Positions 1-7,180 of a DNA stretch of 21,596 nucleotides are shown here, one piece after another. Each line of letters starts with the position of its first letter. The stretch's first letter is position 1. Where the stretch lies: positions 1 to 21,596 of IMG/VR virus record IMGVR_UViG_3300035145_002907; one strand, given 5' to 3'. This stretch comes from a virus. The notes beneath the pieces were generated by a model. The model had not been told where the DNA came from and did not search any database. It saw only the letters and a list, made by a program, of their open reading frames with translations. Position numbers and translations under genes: made by a program.

Positions 1-163
1 CAATAATCTTGGTGATGACCATTGTATCAATCCTTGTAGAGGACAAGACGGGGGAGATACCTGGGCGAAGCGTATGGAGGACATCACCAAAGGGTTTGAT
101 GACAAGCACGCTGAGATGACTGAGCGGTTTAGAGGAAAGGGAACATCCCTTGACGACCTCTGA
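1..163 (+). CDS. 3' end of an unidentified gene upstream of gp32 (partial)
   Basis: An open frame enters from the left edge and ends at TGA 161-163. It gives about 53 residues that are hydrophilic and charged, ending in GKGTSLDDL. No domain is recognisable from this fragment. In T4 the genes directly upstream of 32 are 59 and 33. The short acidic-hydrophobic tail SLDDL resembles the C-terminal sliding-clamp-binding tails of T4 proteins such as gp33 and gp55, so a gp33-like late-transcription co-activator is one possibility, but this is inference from five residues and gene order. The -35 box of the downstream promoter lies inside its last codons. Confidence 0.6.
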   Translation, partial: NNLGDDHCINPCRGQDGGDTWAKRMEDITKGFDDKHAEMTERFRGKGTSLDDL

Positions 164-178
164 AAAATCCTTTATAAT
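150..178 (+). promoter_or_regulatory. Near-consensus sigma70-type (early-type) promoter
   Basis: TTGACG at 150-155 and TATAAT at 173-178 are separated by exactly 17 bp. The match to the bacterial housekeeping consensus is 11 of 12. It straddles the stop codon of the upstream gene and points toward tRNA-Thr and gp32. T4-like early promoters use the host housekeeping sigma factor, so early expression of the tRNA and gp32 is the natural reading. Confidence 0.7.
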
Positions 179-197
179 TAGTGCATAAGGGACTGGA

Positions 198-329
198 ATG
201 CATCCTGGCTCACGTCTCCGAGAGAAAAAAGAATCGGAAATCCAACCCGCGTGGGAGAGAGGTGGGACCCCTCTTGATGCCCGTCAGTTGCTAGCACTGA
301 CGTTACGCCACTCTAGCTCAGCTGGATAG
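198..329 (+). CDS. Possible 43-aa ORF running into tRNA-Thr (doubtful)
   Basis: An ATG at 198 is preceded by AAGGG at 187-191 and opens a 43-residue frame ending at TAG 327-329, inside the tRNA. The product is basic and proline/arginine-rich, with WERGGTPLDAR in the middle. The last ten residues merely translate the 5' half of the tRNA, so the frame may be fortuitous. The alternative is an untranslated leader. Nothing in it suggests a function. Confidence 0.2.
   Translation: MHPGSRLREKKESEIQPAWERGGTPLDARQLLALTLRHSSSAG
282..302 (+). other. Hairpin just upstream of tRNA-Thr
   Basis: CGTCAGT (282-288) and ACTGACG (296-302) form a perfect 7-bp stem around the loop TGCTAGC, which contains the palindrome GCTAGC. 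It ends 4 nt before the tRNA 5' end and may be a processing or spacer hairpin. A weaker stem, AGAGG/CCTCT, lies at 258-274. Confidence 0.5.
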
Positions 330-380
330 AGCAACGGTTTTGTAAACCGTAGGTCAACGGTTCAAGTCCGTTGAGTGGCT
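307..380 (+). tRNA. tRNA-Thr (anticodon UGU)
   Basis: A complete cloverleaf can be drawn. The acceptor stem is GCCACTC (307-313) with GAGTGGC (373-379) and discriminator T380. The D stem is GCTC/GAGC. The anticodon stem ACGGT/ACCGT encloses loop TTTGTAA with anticodon TGT at 341-343. The T arm is AACGG-TTCAAGT-CCGTT. CCA is not encoded. It reads ACA (and wobble ACN) threonine codons. It is the first product of the promoter at 150-178 and lies 64 bp before gp32. Confidence 0.95.
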
Positions 381-398
381 TCGGATCTGTGCTATACT
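371..398 (+). promoter_or_regulatory. Probable gp32 promoter with extended -10
   Basis: TTGAGT at 371-376, inside the 3' half of tRNA-Thr, and TATACT at 393-398 are 16 bp apart. The bases before the -10 are TGC, making an extended -10 element. It would start transcription about 40 nt upstream of the gp32 start codon, giving gp32 its own promoter beside read-through from 150-178. Confidence 0.5.
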
Positions 399-444
399 GT
401 GCAGGTCCCTCAAACCAAATCCAACTCAATCCGAGGAAATCCAA

Positions 445-1365
445 ATGTCTTTTAGCGACCTTAAGCGCCGTTCCACTTCCCAGCTTCAAGCACTCGTGCA
501 GGAAGCAGAGAAGATCAATAAGTCCAGCAGCGGTGGTGATGACCGTCTGTGGAAACCAGAACTGGACAAGTCTGGTAACGGATACGCTGTTATTCGCTTC
601 CTCCCCGCACCTGATGGTGAGGAACTGCCGTGGGCGAAAGTATACTCCCACGCATTTCAGGGTCCTGGCGGATGGTACATCGAGAACTCCCTGACCACCA
701 TTGGTGGCAAGGATCCTGTCGGTGAAGTCAACCGCAAACTGTGGAACTCTGGTATCGATGCTGACAAGGAAGTTGCTCGTAAGCAAAAGCGTAAGCTGAC
801 TTACTACAGCAACATCTATGTTGTGCGTGACCCTGCTCACCCCGAGAACGAAGGTAAAGTCTTCCTGTACAAATTCGGTAAGAAGATCTACGATAAGATC
901 ACTGCAGCAATGCAACCCGAGTTTGAGGACGAGACTCCCGTCAACCCATTCGATCTGTGGGAAGGTGCCAACTTCAAGCTGAAGATCTGTAAGGTTGCTG
1001 GTTACTGGAACTACGATAAGTCTGAGTTCGACTCCCCCAGTGCACTGCATCAGGATGATGATGAACTAGAGCGCATCTGGAAGCAGCAGTATTCTCTGTC
1101 TGCCTTCACTGCTGCTGATCAGTTCAAGTCATACGAAGAACTCCAAGCACGTCTGAATGAAGTGCTCGGTATCAATAAGAAGAGTGCTGCTCCGACTGTT
1201 GATGACGAAGAGTTTGAACCTGTTGTACCCTCCACTCCTAGCTTCTCTCCTAAGTTTGAGAAGAAGACTGAAACTGTGGATGCGGGATTCAATGCACCCG
1301 ACATCACTCCCAGCAACGATGAGGACCAACTGTCCTACTTTGCTCGCCTTGCTGAGGAAGACTGA
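445..1365 (+). CDS. 32: Single-stranded DNA-binding protein gp32
   Basis: This 306-aa protein is about the size of T4 gp32 (301 aa). It coats single-stranded DNA during phage replication, recombination and repair. The N-terminus carries KRRSTSQL, matching the basic LAST-type motif of the cooperativity (B) domain. The core has WYIENS, then RDPAHPENEGKVFLYKFGKK and WEGANFKLKI, all close to the T4 DNA-binding core. The tail from about residue 245 is acidic and ends in LSYFARLAEED, as expected for the partner-binding A domain. The zinc-binding cysteines of T4 gp32 are absent: the core before residue 120 has no cysteine, and where T4 has CPVC this protein has DPVG. The start is ATG 445 with a good Shine-Dalgarno GAGGAA at 433-438. 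The stop overlaps the next gene's ATG (TGATG). Confidence 0.95.
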   Translation: MSFSDLKRRSTSQLQALVQEAEKINKSSSGGDDRLWKPELDKSGNGYAVIRFLPAPDGEELPWAKVYSHAFQGPGGWYIENSLTTIGGKDPVGEVNRKLWNSGIDADKEVARKQKRKLTYYSNIYVVRDPAHPENEGKVFLYKFGKKIYDKITAAMQPEFEDETPVNPFDLWEGANFKLKICKVAGYWNYDKSEFDSPSALHQDDDELERIWKQQYSLSAFTAADQFKSYEELQARLNEVLGINKKSAAPTVDDEEFEPVVPSTPSFSPKFEKKTETVDAGFNAPDITPSNDEDQLSYFARLAEED

Positions 1366-1568
1366 TGAAACTGTTAACCCTTGAAGATTACCAGAAGGCA
1401 GGTGAAACCTTCTGGCCAAAGTACTGGTACGTTGCCAAAGAACTTGGTGAAGATGCCAGACCAGAGGATATTCTGAAGGTCCTTGAATCCATCGGTACAG
1501 TAGCATTGCGACTGAAGATGGAAGACAAGCTTGATCCTTTCGGTTTCAATAAGAAATCAGATACTTGA
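1365..1568 (+). CDS. Small protein translationally coupled to gp32
   Basis: This is a 67-residue protein starting at ATG 1365-1367, which shares one base with the gp32 stop, so it is probably translated by coupled re-initiation. It is mixed-charge and predicted helical, with no signal peptide or membrane segment. The C-terminus reads KLDPFGFNKK, a hydrophobic-acidic patch that loosely recalls sliding-clamp-binding tails, but this is weak. Its position suggests a replication or late-transcription role. No family is recognised. Its last 12 bp overlap the 3' end of gp53 on the other strand. Confidence 0.7.
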   Translation: MKLLTLEDYQKAGETFWPKYWYVAKELGEDARPEDILKVLESIGTVALRLKMEDKLDPFGFNKKSDT

Positions 1569-3641
1569 TCTCTTCAGAGTTTCACTAATAAAATCGGAGG
1601 AGCGCTTATAAGGAAGTTGCTCCTTCATCTCTTCTAAGAAGCGTGCGATGTACCTCTTTTTCAAGATGTATATCTCGCGCTTTTTATCATTTAATTCTGT
1701 CTCATACTGGAAGTAATCGACTGGTGTAGCAATATCTTTTCCAAGTTTGTTTACAACAATCTGTGTTCCTGGATCGTAGTAACGGAAACCATCACGCACT
1801 AACTTTTCCCATCCACTAGTGCCAGAAGGACGATTCAGTTGATATCTGAATAAGTTTCCAAGCTTGTCAACATACTGAGGTTCTGACAGCGTAGTAGACA
1901 CCACACTTCTTACGATACCGATAGATGTATCGCTAGTAAATGACATAGTACCATCGATAGGATTGTTAGCATCGATAGTCTTCAGTTCAACTGTCATCGT
2001 ACTAACTGAAGGACCAGCTGAGTTATCTGGTGCATAGGATGTGACTTCAGCAACAGTTCCATTGGAGAAAGTAATCTCATCACCCACTGCAAATGTGTTA
2101 GGACTTTCACGTGGGATTGCTTGCAGAAAAGCTCTTTGATCTGGGTTGCCACCAGTTTGACTGATACCTAATTCATACCCAGAATTATATGAACCACCAT
2201 TGGTGATAACAATGTCCACAATACTTTTGCCTAGCACTACTTTTGCAGTTGCACCAGCACCTGTAGTATCAAGAGGGTTGTTTGCTAGGTATACATTAGC
2301 ATCTGTATACCTAGCACTGGTGTTGATGAAGTTGACAGTGGTGATACCATAGTGGTCGTAGATTGGTCCACTATTGCCAGGTTGATACAGCTGGAAGTAC
2401 ACATTATTAGTTCTTACGTTCGGTGGAACTACGAAGTCATAGTTAGTAAGAACACCAGTGCCAGTACCATTAGGTACAGCTTGGATCACGATACCAAGGT
2501 TGACCCAATTGTTAGGATCTGGTGCACCCTCGGTAATCTGATATCTTAGGTAGAGATCTTCCACACCATTGATATCAGGTGTTTCGCCACCGTTACTTCC
2601 ATTACCACGGACAGCATAGACACGTACAGTGTCAAACGCTGTCATATCTACTGAGTTAAGGGTAGCGTAACGGGTTCCGTACGTATCACCGAATCTGAGG
2701 TGGGTTCCTCCAACGTCGAAACCACCACCCATTCCTTGTCCTGAACCGTTCGGGGCAATGGTCGCACCGTTACCAAACTCGTAGATGTTATCTGCAACAG
2801 TAGTATCATACTTAACACCATCGAGACGAATCTCCGTTACTTGACCTTCTGAGTTGATCACAGATGTAGCAGAGAGACCTGCTAAACCACCATCAAAAGT
2901 AACAATGGGAGGATACGTATAGTTCTCGCCAGGAGATGTAACTTCAATACGTTTTAGGTATCCCGTCTCAGACAGAACTGCATAACCTGTTGCCCTTACA
3001 GCTGGTAAGGGACCGAAGTCTCCACCAGGAGCTGAGAATCCTATGATAGGCGGTTCTTCAAACCCCCCACCAGATGAATTAGAAGTAGTACATACTCCCC
3101 AAGAACAATTCATCAGTCTTACACTAGTAATTTCTAGCTTTCTAGATACTTCCAGTGTTGTTTCATTATCTGGTGTAGGGAAGTCAACGTCAGATCTGTT
3201 GTACTCCACCCACATTGGAGAGTTGTAAAAGCTCTCGTCTACAATCTGACCTGCAGGTAGTACAACATTATCTTCAGAGTCTTTTACTTCTTTGGTGACA
3301 TAATGTTTGATGCTGTATGGATTGTCATACTTTGTTTGAATATATTCCATCAACACAGACGTGCTCATCGGCCAATCAAAGTATGGATTGATGATGTTAT
3401 TGCACATCATAATAATCCAGTCATAGTCAGAGCGACCATAAACAATTTCTGAAACAATATCAGGACGATCGGAGTCGTCAATCACATACTTTTTAAAGTA
3501 AGTAGCAGTATCTAAAGCACTCTCGGAGAGCTTAAATCTTCTGAAGATATTTTTTGCTACCTTGTATTGCTGTTCCGACCACGGAAACTTGATAGGTCGA
3601 ACAGCAAGATCAATATTCGGTAGGTAACTGAAGTATGGCAT
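1557..3641 (-). CDS. 53: Baseplate wedge subunit gp53, with large inserted domain
   Basis: The first about 170 residues and the last about 110 look like T4-type gp53. The N-terminus includes FRRFKLSE, the IVYGRSDYDW patch and MMCNNIINPYFDWP. The C-terminus includes YQYELN-style repeats, NDKKREIYILKKRY and a basic helical tail. gp53 joins wedges around the hub during baseplate assembly. T4 gp53 is 196 aa; this one is 694 aa because of an insertion at roughly residues 175-585 (about 1885-3120). The insert is rich in Gly, Asn, Thr and Ser and appears all-beta: a GGGFEEPP start, a segment around GTHLRFGDTYGTRYATLNSV, and G-x-Y-x-x-PP modules. Its start ATG overlaps the gp48 stop (TAATG), so it is the last gene of the minus-strand operon. 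Confidence 0.85.
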   Translation of the reverse strand: MPYFSYLPNIDLAVRPIKFPWSEQQYKVAKNIFRRFKLSESALDTATYFKKYVIDDSDRPDIVSEIVYGRSDYDWIIMMCNNIINPYFDWPMSTSVLMEYIQTKYDNPYSIKHYVTKEVKDSEDNVVLPAGQIVDESFYNSPMWVEYNRSDVDFPTPDNETTLEVSRKLEITSVRLMNCSWGVCTTSNSSGGGFEEPPIIGFSAPGGDFGPLPAVRATGYAVLSETGYLKRIEVTSPGENYTYPPIVTFDGGLAGLSATSVINSEGQVTEIRLDGVKYDTTVADNIYEFGNGATIAPNGSGQGMGGGFDVGGTHLRFGDTYGTRYATLNSVDMTAFDTVRVYAVRGNGSNGGETPDINGVEDLYLRYQITEGAPDPNNWVNLGIVIQAVPNGTGTGVLTNYDFVVPPNVRTNNVYFQLYQPGNSGPIYDHYGITTVNFINTSARYTDANVYLANNPLDTTGAGATAKVVLGKSIVDIVITNGGSYNSGYELGISQTGGNPDQRAFLQAIPRESPNTFAVGDEITFSNGTVAEVTSYAPDNSAGPSVSTMTVELKTIDANNPIDGTMSFTSDTSIGIVRSVVSTTLSEPQYVDKLGNLFRYQLNRPSGTSGWEKLVRDGFRYYDPGTQIVVNKLGKDIATPVDYFQYETELNDKKREIYILKKRYIARFLEEMKEQLPYKRSSDFISETLKRSSI

Positions 3642-4579
3642 TAATAGTACTGTTGACTTGAGTTAAAAGTATCACCAAAGTCTTGGGAAAGAACCATCTT
3701 AAGTTCTTTGAATGACAGACCGATGGTCACTGCAATAGGTGCACCGTCTGCATAGGTAGCATAACTACCACCACTTGTGTAGTTGACACTAACACTTGTT
3801 AGTGCACAAGCTTTCATCTTATTTAACCAATGATTCGTTCTACTACCTTGCTTGTATTCAATCTTGAATACGTTAGGCACTTTCATAAACCATCCATCCT
3901 GCTCCATTGATGGTGCAGATGCTTTTTTGAACTGCCAAATCATCTCTTTGATGATCAGAGATTCTTTTTGATTCCTAGGAACCATTGTCCATCCAAATGA
4001 GAACTCTCTCAGTCCCACTGAATCAAACATAACCTCTAGGTTAGGATTAGCAACCTGACCTAACACACCACCAAATGCAACGCTAGGATCAACACCAGCA
4101 GCAGCAGATGCTTGCTCGATAACAACTTGTTTCAGTAAAGCTTTACCTTGCTGAGCAGCATCTTGTGGTAGCATTGACTTGGCAGCTGCACTTACATTCT
4201 CTGCAGTCAGATTATTCATCAGACCAGGAGCAGCATCTAAACCAGCACCAAATGCTCTCAGACCAGCACGTTGTAGATTATTGACTCCCTTTCCCGCCCA
4301 AGATCTGGTGTGCGAATCATTAATATCCTCTGGCATATAGAGAATCATATTTTTGTACGGAGAATTCTTTAATTCTCCACCACCAAAACCAGTGGTATCA
4401 TACTGAGAATATCTGCTTCCCCAAAGGTTTCCCCCTGATTGACCAATACAATTTGCTTTACGAAAAGGAGGTTGATATTCATAGACAGTGAACATCATAT
4501 AGTCATCGTGATCCGCTACCTTATCTGACGGAAAGCGGAGTGACTTACCACCCTTGTTTTTCTTATCAAGCAGTGACAT
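3641..4579 (-). CDS. 48: Baseplate tail tube cap gp48
   Basis: This 312-aa protein (T4 gp48 is 364 aa) shows SLRFPSD near the N-terminus and a C-terminal half of the tail-tube fold type: FSFGWTMVPRNQKES, then IKEMIWQFKK, VFKIEYKQGS and a final VTIGLSFKELKMVL. gp48 sits on gp54 and caps the baseplate so that the tube can polymerise. The middle (about 110-170) is Ala-rich and helical (AAPGLMNNLTAENVSAAAK). Start and stop both overlap their neighbours by one base (TAATG on each side), so the operon is translationally coupled. A gp54 assignment is less likely, because a better gp54 candidate lies at 5629. Confidence 0.8.
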   Translation of the reverse strand: MSLLDKKNKGGKSLRFPSDKVADHDDYMMFTVYEYQPPFRKANCIGQSGGNLWGSRYSQYDTTGFGGGELKNSPYKNMILYMPEDINDSHTRSWAGKGVNNLQRAGLRAFGAGLDAAPGLMNNLTAENVSAAAKSMLPQDAAQQGKALLKQVVIEQASAAAGVDPSVAFGGVLGQVANPNLEVMFDSVGLREFSFGWTMVPRNQKESLIIKEMIWQFKKASAPSMEQDGWFMKVPNVFKIEYKQGSRTNHWLNKMKACALTSVSVNYTSGGSYATYADGAPIAVTIGLSFKELKMVLSQDFGDTFNSSQQYY

Positions 4580-5175
4580 TAGGAAACCTTGCGTTTAGCT
4601 TTGAATCGATACTTGGAAACGGGATCATACTTGTGCCATACTTTACTAGCGGGAAACGGTATCTCTATTTTCCCTACTGCAGATACAAATTGCTCTGTTG
4701 GTAAGTAGATCGCTGAGTCCCAATCACTTTCTGCGATCTGTATGAACAGACCACCATTTTTGACATCACTTTTCAAGTATTTATGGATGATCTTCCGAGG
4801 TACATCAATCTTACCTTTCAATAAAGCTTCGATTGTTTTTAATCTTTTCTTTGGACTGATGTAATGTAAGTTTGCTCCCCAGAAATGATCTTGCTTTACT
4901 TGTAGTACAAGAACCACAGGAAGCTGATCATAGAATGGAAGCACCTGCTTAGATACACGTGCATCGTATTCAAACATCATCAACTGTCCAATTTTTGGAG
5001 TGAATTTCACTTCATTGTCATCATCACGATTTACTATCTCGCTAGTAACGATAGCATCTTTTGTTCCGTCTGCTAAAGCAGAACGCATTGCAACCTTACC
5101 TGCATTACGCCACCAAGAAGGACTACGATCTTCGCCAGCTTGTGCCTTCTCTAATTTTTCAAAGACTGATTCCAA
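4579..5175 (-). CDS. gp2-like protein (possible DNA end protector), TTG start
   Basis: This 198-aa soluble protein contains KIGQLMMFEYDARV, then LPFYDQLPVVLVLQV and GANLHYISPKKR. The pattern FxYD, LPYYDxxPLV, NLHYLPP is what I recall for T4-type gp2 and relatives, which protect the ends of packaged DNA. T4 gp2 is 274 aa. The gene sits between gp4 and gp48, and in T4 gene 2 lies next to gene 4, which supports the reading. The start codon is TTG at 5175-5173, fixed by a perfect Shine-Dalgarno GGAGGA (complement of 5181-5186) 5 nt upstream. The frame overlaps the end of gp4 by 17 bp. The alternative is an unrelated baseplate accessory protein. Confidence 0.6.
   Translation of the reverse strand: MESVFEKLEKAQAGEDRSPSWWRNAGKVAMRSALADGTKDAIVTSEIVNRDDDNEVKFTPKIGQLMMFEYDARVSKQVLPFYDQLPVVLVLQVKQDHFWGANLHYISPKKRLKTIEALLKGKIDVPRKIIHKYLKSDVKNGGLFIQIAESDWDSAIYLPTEQFVSAVGKIEIPFPASKVWHKYDPVSKYRFKAKRKVS
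4778..4785 (-). promoter_or_regulatory. Possible internal late box upstream of gp48
   Basis: The minus strand reads CATAAATA inside the gp2-like gene (codons for HKY), about 200 bp upstream of gp48. It matches NATAAATA and could add late expression of gp48 and gp53, but the same bases are forced by the coding sequence. Confidence 0.25.
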
Positions 5176-5599
5176 GATGATCCTCCGTGAGAATTAGAAA
5201 GTCCATTCTTCTATCATCACAGTAATTCTTTGCTGCTTTCCACTTCGCAGTGTTTTTCATAAAAGTATTTACCTCCTGCAAATACTTTTTAGTCTTACGT
5301 TGAGGTGTCTTAGGTGGTTTCGTCTGCTTCTTTGGTTTAACTTCGACGATATATTTCTTGAGAGAACCATCTTTATCTCTGACCTTTACATAGAAGTCAG
5401 GATAATATCGGTGTACCCTACCATCAGTGGGACAACGATACGGTATGATGATCTCTTCACTACCCCACTCTAATACATTCTCTTCTCTGTCGCAGTACTT
5501 CATAAACATAAGCTCCCAAGATGATCTGTAAAAGATCCTACGAGGGTCACCTTTATACTTCTGGTAGTTCACTGGTTTGTACTGTCCAGAGTACGCCAT
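5159..5599 (-). CDS. 4: Head completion protein gp4
   Basis: The 146-aa length matches T4 gp4 (about 150 aa). Landmarks are YKGDPRRIFYRSSWE, FMKYCD, WGSEEIIIPYRCP, RVHRYYPDFYVKV and YIVEVKPKKQT, followed by KWKAAKNYC and a C-terminal DHLGISL. The PDF...VEVKPK arrangement is a PD-(D/E)XK nuclease-like signature, typical of this family. gp4 acts after DNA packaging, before tail joining. It is the first gene of the minus-strand operon; its ATG at 5599 lies within the opposite-strand late-promoter box. No Shine-Dalgarno is visible upstream. Confidence 0.9.
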   Translation of the reverse strand: MAYSGQYKPVNYQKYKGDPRRIFYRSSWELMFMKYCDREENVLEWGSEEIIIPYRCPTDGRVHRYYPDFYVKVRDKDGSLKKYIVEVKPKKQTKPPKTPQRKTKKYLQEVNTFMKNTAKWKAAKNYCDDRRMDFLILTEDHLGISL

Positions 5600-5604
5600 A
5601 AATA
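5597..5604 (+). promoter_or_regulatory. Late promoter box for gp54
   Basis: CATAAATA matches the NATAAATA motif proposed for late promoters of T4-like cyanophages. It is 24 bp upstream of the gp54 ATG and overlaps the start codon of gp4. Confidence 0.65.
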
Positions 5605-5621
5605 AAATGTATCTTAAGCTA

Positions 5622-5629
5622 TATTTAGA
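5622..5629 (-). promoter_or_regulatory. Late-promoter-like box for the gp4 operon
   Basis: On the minus strand the sequence reads TCTAAATA, one mismatch from the T4 late consensus TATAAATA. It lies 22 bp upstream of the gp4 ATG, which fits a short leader. It overlaps the ATG of gp54 on the other strand. Confidence 0.45.
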
Positions 5630-6399
5630 TGGCGAATCTCTACGATGATTTGCGCAAGCAGCTAAAACGTGGCGCTGGTGTTGCCAAGTCTAACCAATTT
5701 AGAGTTACCATCCCAGCAATCTGGCAGCTTGATCTGAAAGGATTAGATGTCAGCAATGACACGCGAGAGTCGATGGAGTTGCTGTGTAGTCAAGCGTCAT
5801 TGCCTAGCGTGCAGGCAGCGACAGGACAAGTTAATGGATACTATACTGGACATAGTATGAAGTATCCGACGATGAAGATGTACAATGATCTGTCATTGAC
5901 TTTTATCTGTGATGCTAATATGACAGCTTATAAAGTCTTCCACGCTTGGTTTGATAAGATTTTCCAAGAGGTGGATAATAGTGGAAATGATATTGATATG
6001 ATGGAAGGGTGGACTCAAAGTCCTGACAGAGATAGAAATAGATTTACGCGAGTTGCTTACCCTGATCAGTATCAGATGTCACTTCTGGTTGATAAGTTTG
6101 AACCTGGACCTGTCAACAGATCTCAAACCAAATCAATGAGATATTGGTTCCAGAATGTCTACCCATACTCTATTGATGCTGTGCCTCTGGATGCTGGTAC
6201 CACTACACTAGTCACTTGTACAGTTAATTTATACTATGAAAGATTTGAAATTCAATACGAAGATGCTTTACAAGCTTTCAAATCTATGTCGCAATTAGAT
6301 CGTTATCCTTTACCAAAGTCACTTCGTAAACAGCTTAGAAGAATTGATGATAAGACCAGAAAGTTTTCAAAGAATTTGAAACAAGCGTTTGACATCTGA
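5629..6399 (+). CDS. 54: Baseplate tail tube initiator gp54
   Basis: This 256-aa protein (T4 gp54 is 320 aa) has a tail-tube-like pattern: SNQFRVTIPAIW near residue 20, LLCSQASLPSVQ about 55, GHSMKYPTMKMYNDLSLTF about 75, AYKVFHAWFDKI about 100, and a later YPYSIDAVPLD. This mirrors gp19/gp54-type proteins, in which the first tube ring assembles on the baseplate. The tail from 225 on is basic. It is the first gene of a plus-strand run, 29 bp from the divergently transcribed gp4, under the box at 5597-5604, and has no recognisable Shine-Dalgarno. A tail tube protein gp19 is the alternative but is usually shorter and lies near gp18. Confidence 0.75.
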   Translation: MANLYDDLRKQLKRGAGVAKSNQFRVTIPAIWQLDLKGLDVSNDTRESMELLCSQASLPSVQAATGQVNGYYTGHSMKYPTMKMYNDLSLTFICDANMTAYKVFHAWFDKIFQEVDNSGNDIDMMEGWTQSPDRDRNRFTRVAYPDQYQMSLLVDKFEPGPVNRSQTKSMRYWFQNVYPYSIDAVPLDAGTTTLVTCTVNLYYERFEIQYEDALQAFKSMSQLDRYPLPKSLRKQLRRIDDKTRKFSKNLKQAFDI

Positions 6400-6400
6400 C

Positions 6401-6408
6401 GATAAATA
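6401..6408 (+). promoter_or_regulatory. Late promoter box for gp26
   Basis: GATAAATA starts 2 nt after the gp54 stop and 29 bp before the gp26 ATG. It matches NATAAATA. Confidence 0.65.
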
Positions 6409-6429
6409 AAAGTACTGAACCCACACACT

Positions 6430-7143
6430 ATGGCTTTACCAAAACTTGAGGTACCTTCGTATACTGCTGTTCTTCCCTCTACAGGGCAGACAATTAAGTA
6501 TAGACCTTTCCTCGTTAAAGAAGAGAAGACACTTCTCCTTGCTTTAGAATCTGAAGATCAAAAACAAATTCAGGATGCAGTGGTTACACTGCTTACTAAT
6601 TGCATCACGAGTCGCTTGAATGTCAAGAGACTTGCAATGTTTGATCTGGAATATTTGTTCCTGAAGATTCGTGCTAAGTCTGTAAGTGAATCTCTTGAGC
6701 TGAAAGTCACTTGTACAGATGATAATGAAACTCAAGTTGATGTTGAAATTAACTTAGAGGAAGTGGAAGTTAGCATACCTAAAGAACATACTGATATTAT
6801 TGAGCTGACTGAAGATGTGTCTGTCAAGATGAAGTATCCTTCTCTGGATCAGTTCATCAAAAATAATTTTGGTGACACTGAAACTAGTCCTGAAGAAGTA
6901 TTTGAAATGATTGCTGAATGCATTGATCAAATTATTGATGGTGATGAAGTCCACGAGTCTTCGTCGTCCAGTAAGAAAGAATTGGTTGCATTCATTGATA
7001 GTCTTACATCACAGCAGTTCCTTAAGATGCAAGAGTTCTTTGCGTCTATGCCTAAATTATCACATACATTCAGTGTAATTAATCCGAATACAAAAGAGAG
7101 ATGCGAGTATACCCTGGAGGGTTTAGCATCTTTTTTCGGGTAG
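6430..7143 (+). CDS. 26: Baseplate hub subunit gp26 (tail-assembly-chaperone-like)
   Basis: This 237-aa acidic protein (T4 gp26 is 208 aa) begins ALPKLEVPSYTAVLPSTGQTIKYRPFLVKEEK, typical of the T4 gp26/gp51 family; only the N-terminal part of that stretch is diagnostic. It is helical and charged in the second half, with a SSSSS linker near residue 182. It lies immediately upstream of the tape-measure-type gene, where tail assembly chaperones sit in many tailed phages. The end of the gene carries a slippery T TTT TTC heptamer two codons before the TAG stop, so a fraction of ribosomes probably continue in the -1 frame to make a roughly 295-aa fusion. No Shine-Dalgarno precedes the ATG. Confidence 0.85.
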   Translation: MALPKLEVPSYTAVLPSTGQTIKYRPFLVKEEKTLLLALESEDQKQIQDAVVTLLTNCITSRLNVKRLAMFDLEYLFLKIRAKSVSESLELKVTCTDDNETQVDVEINLEEVEVSIPKEHTDIIELTEDVSVKMKYPSLDQFIKNNFGDTETSPEEVFEMIAECIDQIIDGDEVHESSSSSKKELVAFIDSLTSQQFLKMQEFFASMPKLSHTFSVINPNTKERCEYTLEGLASFFG

Positions 7144-7180
7144 TGATGTCCTATAATACTCTAGAGAATTACTTTAGGAC
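7116..7180 (+). promoter_or_regulatory. Probable programmed -1 frameshift signal
   Basis: Three elements are in order. GGAGGG at 7116-7121 is a Shine-Dalgarno-like stimulator 9 nt before the slip site. T TTT TTC at 7131-7137 is in the zero frame as X XXY YYZ and is followed by GGG TAG. GTCCTA (7148-7153) pairs with TAGGAC (7175-7180) around a loop that itself contains the palindrome CTCTAGAG. The -1 frame passes through the gp26 stop and continues to TAA 7314-7316. Confidence 0.7.

Noticed and set aside
313-1050. Long open frame on the minus strand across tRNA-Thr and gp32
   Set aside because: It is the shadow of gp32, a well-supported gene, and crosses the tRNA.
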